A DNA stretch of 5,891 nucleotides. It comes from a bacterium UBP18_UBA7526. Its GTDB lineage: Bacteria; UBP18; UBA7526. Both the position numbers and the translations under genes were made by a program. The notes below the pieces were generated by a model, which saw nothing but the letters and a program-made list of their open reading frames with translations, did no database searches and was not told the DNA's origin. The DNA lies in the NCBI GenBank assembly GCA_002478245.1, contig DLMW01000027.1:1-5891 (forward strand). The letters run 5' to 3'. The number at the start of each line of letters is the position of its first letter. Within the stretch, counting starts at the first letter, position 1. Shown here one piece after another: positions 1 to 5,891 of the stretch.

Positions 1-21
1 AACTGAAATAGGGAAGATGGA

Positions 22-330
22 ATGAGAGAGGTATATGCCATGGCGCGACCAGAAGGGACTACTCCTGGGGTGGTAGGGGGTCTAGGACCTTTCCTCCCCC
101 TAATCCTAATCTTCATCATCTTTTATCTCCTCCTCATCCGACCCCAGCAGATAAAGCAGAAGAAGCATCGGGAGATGCTCCAGAATCTGGAGAGTGGAGA
201 TGAGGTGGTGACCAATGGTGGGATCCACGGAACCATTACCAGGATCAAGGAGGATGTGGTCTTCTTAAAAGTTGCGGAGAAAACCGAGATCCAGGTCTCC
301 AAGGCTGCCATCGCCTATAAAAAGAAGTGA
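22..330 (+). CDS. yajC: YajC, preprotein translocase accessory subunit
   Basis: YajC is a small single-span inner-membrane protein that associates with SecDF and SecYEG and supports protein export; its exact mechanism is not settled. The sequence shows a short N-terminus, a hydrophobic segment at about residues 21-39 ending in the family hallmark IRPQQ (39-43), a basic stretch, and the conserved soluble motif GDEVVTNGGIHGTI (59-72). The length of 102 residues is normal. I chose ATG 22 because the resulting YAM near residue 5-7 resembles many YajC N-termini and an AGGG lies 8 bases upstream. ATG 40 (96 residues), preceded by GAGAGG at 26-31, is a real alternative. The gene leads into the HD gene and secDF, the usual yajC setting. 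Family assignment is secure; the start is less so. Confidence 0.95.
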   Translation: MREVYAMARPEGTTPGVVGGLGPFLPLILIFIIFYLLLIRPQQIKQKKHREMLQNLESGDEVVTNGGIHGTITRIKEDVVFLKVAEKTEIQVSKAAIAYKKK

Positions 331-372
331 ACCGTGACCGGTCATTGGCTTACCCGGCTGGAGAAAGAGACT

Positions 373-1038
373 ATGGCAAAAATAACCTTAAATAATGTGG
401 TAAAGAATGAGAAGGTGCAGGCTTATCTGGAGGGAGCAAACAGGCAGTTAGGGGCCATAGGATATACAGAGCATGGCCACCGCCACGCTGACCTTACGGC
501 AAAGATCGCGCGCAACATCCTCCTCCGTTTAGAGTATAGTAAGGATGAGGCAGAATTGGCGGCCATTGCTGGTTATTTGCACGATATCGGCAATGTGGCA
601 GGAAGGACGAACCATGGTCAGGCAACGGCCCTCCTCGCCTCCCGCATCCTGGGAGAGATGGGCATGGAGGAGAAGGATATTGCCCTCATCATGGGAGCGG
701 TGGGGAATCATGAGGAGGAGATCGGAGAACCTCCTTCTCCCCAGGCAGCAGCCTTGGTCATTGCCGACAAGTCGGATGTCCATAGGTCACGAGTGAGGAA
801 TCCCAATATCGCCACCTTTGATACCCATGATCGGGTGAACTATGCCGCAGAGTACTCCTTTGTCAGGGTGGATGAGAAGAAGAAGACCATTACCCTGGAA
901 CTGACCATCGATACTAAGATCTCTCAGGTTATGGAATACTTTGAGATCTTCTTATCCCGGATGATGATCTGCAGAAGGGCCGCCAAGGTCCTGGGGTGCA
1001 ACTTCAAGTTGGTTATCAATGGGGTGAAACTCCTCTAA
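373..1038 (+). CDS. HD-domain phosphohydrolase in the sec operon
   Basis: This is a soluble 221-residue metal-dependent phosphohydrolase of the HD superfamily. With Met at 373 as residue 1, the metal-binding set is visible: H38 in the HGHRH run, H70-D71 in the HDIG motif (70-73), H81, H113 in GNHEEE, and D132 in ADKSD. The stretch DKSDVHRSRVRNP (132-144) and the C-terminal half match a conserved family of small HD proteins that I recall from Clostridia-type sec clusters. There is no signal peptide or membrane segment. ATG 373 has GGAG 9 bases upstream, and MAKITL is a family-like start. A GTG at 334 would add 13 residues without a good ribosome-binding site. The gene sits 42 bases after yajC and 31 before secDF, so it is probably co-transcribed. 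Substrate (nucleotide, cyclic nucleotide or other phosphoester) cannot be read from sequence. Confidence 0.88.
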   Translation: MAKITLNNVVKNEKVQAYLEGANRQLGAIGYTEHGHRHADLTAKIARNILLRLEYSKDEAELAAIAGYLHDIGNVAGRTNHGQATALLASRILGEMGMEEKDIALIMGAVGNHEEEIGEPPSPQAAALVIADKSDVHRSRVRNPNIATFDTHDRVNYAAEYSFVRVDEKKKTITLELTIDTKISQVMEYFEIFLSRMMICRRAAKVLGCNFKLVINGVKLL

Positions 1039-1069
1039 AAAGTTAGGTGGGAAGCAAAAGAGGTAGATT

Positions 1070-3289
1070 ATGGGGCGCAAGCGACTTATTAAGTTATTGA
1101 CCATTATCCTGGTGGTGGCCTTAAGCCTCTGGTATCTCTATCCCAGCATCAGGTATTATAGATTATCCCCCGAAAAGAGAGAATTAGAGAGGGAGTTAAG
1201 GGATAAAGCCATCCATCTGGGCCTAGACCTTCAGGGAGGGATGCACCTCGTCTTAGAAGTAGATACTAAAGATATGGCGGAGAAAGAGGCCAATCTCGCA
1301 GTAGAGCAGGCCTTGACCATAATCAGAAATAGGGTTGATCAGTTCGGGGTGGCAGAACCGGTAATCCAGAGGCAAGGGAAGAATAGGATCATCGTTCAAC
1401 TCCCTGGGATAAGGGATCCAGAGAGAGCCAAGGAACTCATTGGAAGGACCGCCCTCTTAGAATTCAAATTGGTCAAGGATTGGGCAGATAGTAAAGAGAG
1501 GCTTCTAGAGAAACTCTCTCACGAGATACCCTTGGGATACTACATCCCGGAGAGCAAGGAAGAGGAGGTCTTCTTAATAGAGAAAGAACCATCCTTGACA
1601 GGAAGGGAGTTATCCACCGCCTCTCCCGAGATCTATGAGGCGCAACCCCAGGTCTCTTTAGAGTTTACCAAAAAAGGGGCCGGGATATTCAGCGAGTTAA
1701 CGGGGAAACATGTGGGAGAACGTTTAGCCATTATTCTCGATGATGTAGTCTATTCTGCGCCAGTAATCAGGGAGAAGATAACGGGTGGGAAGGCACGCAT
1801 TACCGGTCGCTTCACCATGAATGAGGCGAAGGACTTGGCGGTAGTCTTAAGGTGTGGTGCCCTGCCCAGTTCTTGCGAGAAGATTGAGGAGCGAAGCGTC
1901 GGCCCTTCCTTAGGTCGGGACTCTATAAATAAAGGGGTAAGGGCAGCCATTCTGGGATTGATCCTCGTTGCCCTCTTCATGCTCCTCTATTATCGCTTAG
2001 GAGGCCTAATCGCTAACCTTGCTCTTCTCTTAACCCTGATTCTCCTTATGGCAGCCTTAGCTGGCTTTAGGGCTACCCTTACTCTTCCGGGGATTGCTGG
2101 TATCATATTGACCATTGGTATGGCGGTGGATGCCAATGTCTTAATCTTTGAGAGAATGAAGGAAGAGCTAAAGAGTGGAAAGTCGATTAGGGCCTCTGTG
2201 GAGGGAGGGTATACCCAGGCCTTCCCGACCATTATGGATGCCAACGTCACCACATTGATCGCTGCCCTGGTCCTCTTCCAGTTCGGTACCGGTCCGGTAA
2301 AAGGCTTCGCCATTACCCTATCCCTCGGGATATTGGCCAGTATGTTCTCGGCCCTCGTCGTCTCCCGGGCCATCTTCGAATTCCTAGCCACGAGAAGAGG
2401 ATTTAAGAGGCTCTCCCTGGCGAGCCTTATCGGTCCCACCAGAATAGACTTTATAAATAGGCGCAGGATCACCTTTGCCCTATCCACTATTTTAATCGTT
2501 ATCGGTCTTTTTGCCCTTGGTCTCCGCAGAGAGAAGAACTTCGGCATTGACTTCAGGGGAGGGAGTCTAGTCCAACTCAAATTTGACTCTCCCATTAGCG
2601 CGGATGAAGGAAGGAAGGCCTTGAGCGAGATCGGCCTGGGAGCAAGCACCCTTCAGCAGTTCGATAGTGGTAAAGGGATGATCATCAGAAGCGATAGAGA
2701 TGCTACTGGCTCCATTATAAGTAAATTCTCCCAAGCCTTTAGATTAGAGGAGGTCCAGCGACGGGAAACGGTGGGTCCAGAGGTGGGTAAGGACCTACAG
2801 AGGGCAGCCCTTCTTGCTTTATTCTGGGCTTTAATCGGGATACTTGTCTATATTGCCTGGAGGTTTGAATTCAGATTCGCTATCGCTGCCATAAGCGCTT
2901 TATCCCATGACGTCTTAATTACCATCGGTGCTTTCTCTCTAACAGGAAGGGAGTTCTCCCTTCCGGTCATCGCTGCCCTATTGACCATCGTGGGCTATTC
3001 ACTGAATGATACTATCGTTGTTTTTGACAGGATACGCAGGAACAGAAAGATATTGAGGAAGGAGCCCTTCCCCATCATGGTCAATATTAGCATCAATGAG
3101 ACACTCTCCCGGACGCTTTTAACTTCGCTAACTACGCTGATAGTTGTTCTATCTTTATTCTTCCTGGGAGGAGAGGTAATCCATGACTTCGCCTTTGCTT
3201 TATTAGTAGGCATTATCGTAGGAACCTATTCCAGTATCTTTGTGGCCAGCCCCATTGTCGTTGCCTGGGGCAAGAGGGCAGGGAGATAA
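1070..3289 (+). CDS. secDF: Fused SecDF protein-export membrane protein
   Basis: SecDF is an RND-superfamily proton-driven motor that acts on the periplasmic/outer face of SecYEG to complete preprotein translocation. The 739 residues match known fused SecDF proteins (about 735-740). The SecD half has a first membrane span at about 6-24, GLDLQGG (51-57), a large external domain to about 285, then spans including GMAVDANVLIFER (350-362) with D354. The SecF half begins near 440-465, with a span at about 467-485, FGIDFRGG (491-498), and GYSLNDTIVVFDR (642-654) with D647, followed by R681. D354, D647 and R681 correspond by motif to the proton-path residues D340, D637 and R671 of Thermus SecDF; the 34-residue D-R spacing is identical. 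The start at 1070 is supported by AAAAGAGG at 1056-1063, 6 bases upstream. Complete, with no frameshift. Confidence 0.98.
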   Translation: MGRKRLIKLLTIILVVALSLWYLYPSIRYYRLSPEKRELERELRDKAIHLGLDLQGGMHLVLEVDTKDMAEKEANLAVEQALTIIRNRVDQFGVAEPVIQRQGKNRIIVQLPGIRDPERAKELIGRTALLEFKLVKDWADSKERLLEKLSHEIPLGYYIPESKEEEVFLIEKEPSLTGRELSTASPEIYEAQPQVSLEFTKKGAGIFSELTGKHVGERLAIILDDVVYSAPVIREKITGGKARITGRFTMNEAKDLAVVLRCGALPSSCEKIEERSVGPSLGRDSINKGVRAAILGLILVALFMLLYYRLGGLIANLALLLTLILLMAALAGFRATLTLPGIAGIILTIGMAVDANVLIFERMKEELKSGKSIRASVEGGYTQAFPTIMDANVTTLIAALVLFQFGTGPVKGFAITLSLGILASMFSALVVSRAIFEFLATRRGFKRLSLASLIGPTRIDFINRRRITFALSTILIVIGLFALGLRREKNFGIDFRGGSLVQLKFDSPISADEGRKALSEIGLGASTLQQFDSGKGMIIRSDRDATGSIISKFSQAFRLEEVQRRETVGPEVGKDLQRAALLALFWALIGILVYIAWRFEFRFAIAAISALSHDVLITIGAFSLTGREFSLPVIAALLTIVGYSLNDTIVVFDRIRRNRKILRKEPFPIMVNISINETLSRTLLTSLTTLIVVLSLFFLGGEVIHDFAFALLVGIIVGTYSSIFVASPIVVAWGKRAGR

Positions 3290-3291
3290 AG

Positions 3292-3313
3292 AAGAAGCCT
3301 AAATTGCTTTCTT
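3292..3313. terminator. Weak hairpin between convergent secDF and rpmB ends
   Basis: AAGAAGC (3292-3298) can pair with GCTT-CTT (3306-3313, one bulged T) around a 7-base loop. On the + strand it is followed by AACTTTT; on the minus strand by a CTTTATCT run. It lies exactly where secDF and rpmB converge and overlaps the last rpmB codons. It could be a weak two-way terminator, but the stem is short and AT-rich, so this is a low-confidence call. No better terminator is visible for either gene. Confidence 0.25.
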
Positions 3314-3487
3314 AACTTTTCCCCTCTTGAGACATTTGGTACAGACATAGATTCTCTTAACCGTACCACCCATGATCACCTTTACCCTCTGGATATTGGG
3401 ATGCCACTTCCTCTTGGATAACTTATGGGCATGGCTTATTTTATGTCCCGACCTTACTCCTTTTCCACATATCTCACAGGCTCTCAT
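3299..3487 (-). CDS. rpmB: 50S ribosomal protein L28, four-cysteine zinc form
   Basis: L28 is a small basic protein of the large ribosomal subunit. The 62-residue product starts MRACEICGKG, contains the family run SHAHKLSKRKWHPN (18-31) and ends in a lysine-rich tail. Two CxxC pairs, C4/C7 and C49/C52, indicate the zinc-ribbon (C+) version rather than the zinc-free paralogue. The ATG is preceded on the minus strand by GAGGTGA, a strong ribosome-binding site a few bases away. The gene is monocistronic as far as visible: it is convergent with secDF (9 bases between stop codons) and divergent from recG, with its own promoter at 3548-3576. Length is normal for bacterial L28. Confidence 0.96.
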   Translation of the reverse strand: MRACEICGKGVRSGHKISHAHKLSKRKWHPNIQRVKVIMGGTVKRIYVCTKCLKRGKVKKAI

Positions 3488-3502
3488 TCTTCACCTCATA
3501 AA

Positions 3503-3532
3503 CGCAGATTGCCGCAGATAACCGATAGAATA
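3503..3532. repeat. Short tandem CGCAGAT element in the rpmB leader
   Basis: CGCAGAT occurs at 3503-3509 and again at 3513-3519, exactly 10 bases apart, followed by a decayed third unit (CGATAGAATA, 3523-3532). It lies between the rpmB promoter and its ribosome-binding site, so it should be transcribed in the rpmB leader. From memory, similar CGCAGATT runs occur in intergenic DNA of many bacterial genomes; no search was done. No function is assigned. Confidence 0.5.
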
Positions 3533-3547
3533 ATTTTTCCGGATAAC

Positions 3548-3576
3548 ACTATAGCATAGGAAGAGAGATTTTGCAA
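3548..3576 (-). promoter_or_regulatory. Extended -10 sigma-70-type promoter for rpmB
   Basis: Read on the minus strand, TTGCAA (3571-3576) forms the -35 box and TATAGT (3548-3553) the -10 box. They are separated by exactly 17 bases, and a TG one base upstream of the -10 gives an extended -10 (TGCTATAGT). Transcription would start near 3541, giving an rpmB leader of about 54 bases. Spacing, both boxes and position all fit a housekeeping promoter of a ribosomal-protein gene. The -35 box is its own reverse complement, but no matching -10 box faces recG. Confidence 0.75.
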
Positions 3577-3632
3577 GTAGAATTTCAAAGTTTACAGTAT
3601 ACAAATTACAAAAGGAAAAGCAGATCAGTGGG

Positions 3633-3684
3633 CAGAGCATCAGGTTTTGATAGTCTTCTCTGACCTCCTGATGGGCTGGTTTTT
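3633..3684 (+). terminator. Terminator-like hairpin in the recG leader (possible attenuator)
   Basis: CATCAGG (3638-3644) pairs perfectly with CCTGATG (3667-3673). After a 2x2 internal loop, CAG (3633-3635) pairs with CTG (3676-3678). A run of five T follows at 3680-3684, then CTTT. It lies 40 to 90 bases before the likely recG start, inside what should be its leader. A second ATCAG copy at 3624-3628 could compete for the same CTGAT, so two mutually exclusive folds are possible. The 22-base loop is large for a classic intrinsic terminator, so function is uncertain. Confidence 0.35.
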
Positions 3685-3689
3685 CTTTG

Positions 3690-3710
3690 GAATCTATTCA
3701 TTCTGGATTC
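3690..3710 (+). promoter_or_regulatory. Small hairpin just upstream of the recG ribosome-binding site
   Basis: GAATC (3690-3694) pairs with GATTC (3706-3710), extended inward by a T-G and an A-T pair to a 7-base loop. It ends six bases before the GAGGAG ribosome-binding site (3716-3721) of the recG ATG at 3725. It could influence translation start or simply be chance; the stem is short and AT-rich. Confidence 0.25.
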
Positions 3711-3724
3711 TAAGTGAGGAGACT

Positions 3725-5788
3725 ATGACCAAACTATCCGATTCTGTTCAATATGTAAAGGGAGTAGGACCCAAGAGGGTACGCCTCCTCAATAGATTGG
3801 GGATCGAGACCATTGAGGACCTCTTATATTACTTCCCCCGGACCCATTCCGATCGCAGCCATCCCAAGCCCATTGTAAGCCTCCTAGATGGGGAGTATGC
3901 CACCATAAAGGGGATAATTAAGGCAAGAGGCGTCATTAGGCCTCGCAAAGGTTTAGAGATCATTAAAGTGGCCATTGAGGATGGAACAGGGATTGCCTAT
4001 GCCGACTGGTACAACCAGCCTTATCTAATAGAATATTTAAAGGAAGGGACGAAGATAGCCATAAGCGGAACGATTGAAAAGAGGTATAAGAAGACAGAGA
4101 TCAAGAACTTCGCCTATGAGATAATCGAAGAAGGGAAGGAAATATTGAATACCTTAAGGATTGTTCCGGTCTATAATTTGACAGAGGGAATAAACCAGAA
4201 GTACTTAAGGACCATTATTAAGAGAGTCCTCGATGAGTATGCCCCTTCCCTGCCCGAGCCCCTGCCCCTTGACATCAGAAGGAGGAATAGACTCATCAGG
4301 ATCTCTCAGGCGATGAATAATATCCACTTCCCTAGGAGTAAAGTCAGTTATCAGGATGCCCGAAGGAGGCTGGTCTTCGATGAGTTCTTTCTCTTGCAAT
4401 TGGGGATTGCCCTGAGAAAGAAGAAGTTGGAAGAAGTGGGAAAGGGGATAAGATATAGGAAGCCGGGAGAGCTCATGGAAAGATTCTCCAGACTCCTTCC
4501 CTTTGAACTCACCTCTGCCCAGAGAAGGGTTATTAGTGAAATAATATCCGATATGCAAAAGGATCGCCCCATGAATCGGCTCCTTCAGGGGGATGTGGGG
4601 AGTGGAAAGACCGTAGTCGCTGTCTATGCCCTATTGAAGGCCATTGAGGATGGCTATCAGGGAGCGATCATGGCCCCCACCGAGATCCTAGCCCAGCAGC
4701 ACTATCTAACCCTGCAGGAACTATTGATTCCCCTTAAGATAAGGATAGAACTATTGATTGGGAGTACAACTGAGAAGGAGAAGGAGAGGATTCGTAAGAA
4801 GGTAGAGGAAGGTAAGGTAGATATCCTTATCGGGACCCATACCTTAATTCAGGAGGCGATAGAGTTCGCCAGATTAGGGCTAATCATCATCGATGAGCAG
4901 CATAAGTTTGGGGTATTGCAGAGGGCAACTCTGAGAAAGAAGGGCCTGAACCCCGATGTCTTGGTAATGACCGCTACCCCCATCCCGAGAACCCTGGCAT
5001 TAACTGTCTATGGAGATCTTAATGTCTCTGTCCTGGATGAACTTCCTCCAGGGAGGAAGGGGATCGCCACCTACTGGGTTCCCCAGAGCCAGAGAAAGAA
5101 TATCTACCTCTTCATTGAGAATGAGATTAAAAAAGGGCGCCAGGCCTATATCGTCTATCCCTTAGTCTCCGAGTCAGAGAAGATGGAGGAACTGAAGGCC
5201 GCCACCCAGATGCAGAAGCACCTTCAGGAGGAGGTCTTCCCCAACCTAAGAGTCGGTCTCATCCATGGCCAGATGTCTGGTGATGAGAAGGAAAGGATAA
5301 TGACCGACTTTAAGAATAAGAAGATGGATATCCTGGTCTCCACCACAGTCATTGAGGTGGGGATCGATATCCCCAATGCCTCCCTCATGCTCATTGAGGA
5401 TGCCCAGAGGTTTGGCTTAGCCCAACTTCATCAATTAAGAGGAAGAATCGGAAGGGGGGAGTATCAGTCCTACTGCCTAATGTTTGCTATCCCCAGGACG
5501 TTTGAGGGGAAGAGAAGGATAAAGGTCATGACCGAGACTGGGGACGGCTTCCAGATCGCAGAGGAGGACTTGGAGTTAAGAGGGCCGGGTGAGTTCTTCG
5601 GCACCAGGCAGCATGGGATGCCGGAGTTAAAGATCGCCCACCTCTTAAAAGACCAGAGGCTTCTGGGGACCGCCCGCCAGGAGGCCTTTGAGTTTGTAAA
5701 GAGAGATCCTAGATTAGAGAAACCAGAGCATAGGCAAATAAGGAGGAACCTTCTCTCAAAATTCAAAGGAGGTCTGGAGATCAGCTAA
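3725..5788 (+). CDS. recG: ATP-dependent DNA helicase RecG
   Basis: RecG is a double-stranded DNA translocase that remodels stalled replication forks and branch-migrates Holliday junctions. With Met at 3725 as residue 1, the protein has 687 residues, the usual length. An N-terminal hairpin region with KGVGPKR (12-18) precedes the OB-fold wedge domain, with the DWYNQPYL segment at 94-101 and PVYNLTEGI at 148-156. Helicase motifs follow: Walker A GDVGSGKT (289-296, K295), DEQH box (390-393), TATP (416-419), and motif VI QLRGRIGRG (570-578). The RecG-specific C-terminal region has GTRQHG (626-631). I preferred ATG 3725 because MTKLSDSVQYVKGVG is family-like and GAGGAG lies just upstream. A TTG at 3647 would add 26 hydrophobic, unconserved residues with no good ribosome-binding site. 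recG is divergent from rpmB and followed by its own terminator, so it is probably a single-gene transcript. Intact. Confidence 0.97.
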   Translation: MTKLSDSVQYVKGVGPKRVRLLNRLGIETIEDLLYYFPRTHSDRSHPKPIVSLLDGEYATIKGIIKARGVIRPRKGLEIIKVAIEDGTGIAYADWYNQPYLIEYLKEGTKIAISGTIEKRYKKTEIKNFAYEIIEEGKEILNTLRIVPVYNLTEGINQKYLRTIIKRVLDEYAPSLPEPLPLDIRRRNRLIRISQAMNNIHFPRSKVSYQDARRRLVFDEFFLLQLGIALRKKKLEEVGKGIRYRKPGELMERFSRLLPFELTSAQRRVISEIISDMQKDRPMNRLLQGDVGSGKTVVAVYALLKAIEDGYQGAIMAPTEILAQQHYLTLQELLIPLKIRIELLIGSTTEKEKERIRKKVEEGKVDILIGTHTLIQEAIEFARLGLIIIDEQHKFGVLQRATLRKKGLNPDVLVMTATPIPRTLALTVYGDLNVSVLDELPPGRKGIATYWVPQSQRKNIYLFIENEIKKGRQAYIVYPLVSESEKMEELKAATQMQKHLQEEVFPNLRVGLIHGQMSGDEKERIMTDFKNKKMDILVSTTVIEVGIDIPNASLMLIEDAQRFGLAQLHQLRGRIGRGEYQSYCLMFAIPRTFEGKRRIKVMTETGDGFQIAEEDLELRGPGEFFGTRQHGMPELKIAHLLKDQRLLGTARQEAFEFVKRDPRLEKPEHRQIRRNLLSKFKGGLEIS

Positions 5789-5827
5789 ACGCGAATGGCA
5801 CGAGCGGGGATACGAGGACGCGAATGA
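5789..5827. repeat. Degenerate ACGCGAATG tandem element after recG
   Basis: The 9-base word ACGCGAATG occurs exactly at 5789-5797 and 5818-5826. Between them are decayed units, ACGAGCGGGG (from 5800) and ACGAGG (from 5812), giving a roughly 10-base rhythm. It starts one base after the recG stop codon and ends just before the terminator stem. It resembles the ACGAAT-type intergenic repeats I recall from many uncultured bacterial genomes; no function is claimed. Confidence 0.5.
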
Positions 5828-5837
5828 AAAGGACTTC

Positions 5838-5876
5838 CCCTTCCTAAAAGATGCTTTGGGAAGGGATTTTCGTTTT
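5838..5876 (+). terminator. Intrinsic terminator downstream of recG
   Basis: CCCTTCCTAAA (5838-5848) pairs with TTTGGGAAGGG (5855-5865) to give an 11-pair stem with one T-G pair and a 6-base loop (5849-5854). It is followed directly by ATTTTCGTTTT (5866-5876). The strong GC-rich base of the stem and the T-rich tail fit a Rho-independent terminator, placed 49 bases after the recG stop. Confidence 0.82.
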
Positions 5877-5891
5877 GCCCCCTGCCTGGGA

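Noticed and set aside
334..372. GTG start adding 13 residues to the HD protein
   Set aside because: No convincing ribosome-binding site lies before it, whereas ATG 373 has GGAG at a good distance and a family-like start.
1990..2649. 219-codon open frame on the minus strand inside secDF
   Set aside because: It is antisense to conserved SecDF membrane segments; its composition reflects the reverse complement of hydrophobic codons and no family is recognisable.
3571..3603. Plus-strand promoter for recG using TTGCAA (3571-3576) and TATACA (3598-3603)
   Set aside because: The spacing would be 21 bases, too long for a sigma-70 promoter. TAGAAT at 3578-3583 lacks a -35 box. recG must have a promoter, but I could not identify it.
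3647..3724. TTG-started 26-residue hydrophobic N-terminal extension of RecG
   Set aside because: It has no good ribosome-binding site and no resemblance to RecG, a cytoplasmic protein, and it covers the leader hairpins. ATG 3725 has GAGGAG upstream and gives the normal length.
4205..4558. 117-codon open frame on the minus strand inside recG
   Set aside because: It lies opposite conserved RecG coding sequence, with no recognisable domain.

Overview
This is a housekeeping region from a bacterium. It carries a protein-export operon followed by a ribosomal-protein/DNA-repair gene pair. Arginine is mostly encoded by AGG/AGA, the sense strands are purine-rich, and SecD and SecF are fused. The HD-domain gene in the sec cluster and the rpmB/recG neighbourhood recall Firmicutes/Clostridia gene orders. 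Together these features fit an anaerobic or thermophilic Firmicutes-like or candidate-phylum bacterium. The placement is an inference, because no rRNA or other phylogenetic marker was compared. I see no mobile element, CRISPR array, tRNA, rRNA or phage gene.

Left part (1-3289, + strand). This is a compact, probably co-transcribed unit: yajC, then an HD-domain phosphohydrolase of unknown substrate, then a fused secDF. YajC and SecDF form the accessory complex that works with SecYEG and uses the proton gradient to help pull exported proteins across the membrane. The HD protein is soluble and carries a complete metal-binding HD signature, but its role in this setting is unknown. The operon probably began upstream of the window.

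Middle (3299-3724). rpmB (ribosomal protein L28, four-cysteine form) lies on the minus strand. It is convergent with secDF, only 9 bases away, and is driven by a clear extended -10 promoter at 3548-3576. Its leader contains a small tandem CGCAGAT element. The 237 bases between rpmB and the likely recG start (3725) hold this promoter, that repeat element, and a structured recG leader with a terminator-like hairpin followed by a T-run and a second hairpin next to the ribosome-binding site.

Right part (3725-5891). recG, encoding the complete branch-migration helicase, is followed by a degenerate ACGCGAATG repeat and a good intrinsic terminator. recG is therefore probably transcribed alone. The last roughly 15 bases carry nothing I can interpret.

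I found no clearly new system. The items most worth a second look are the HD enzyme embedded in the sec operon, the possible attenuator in the recG leader, and the short degenerate repeats in the two intergenic regions around recG.
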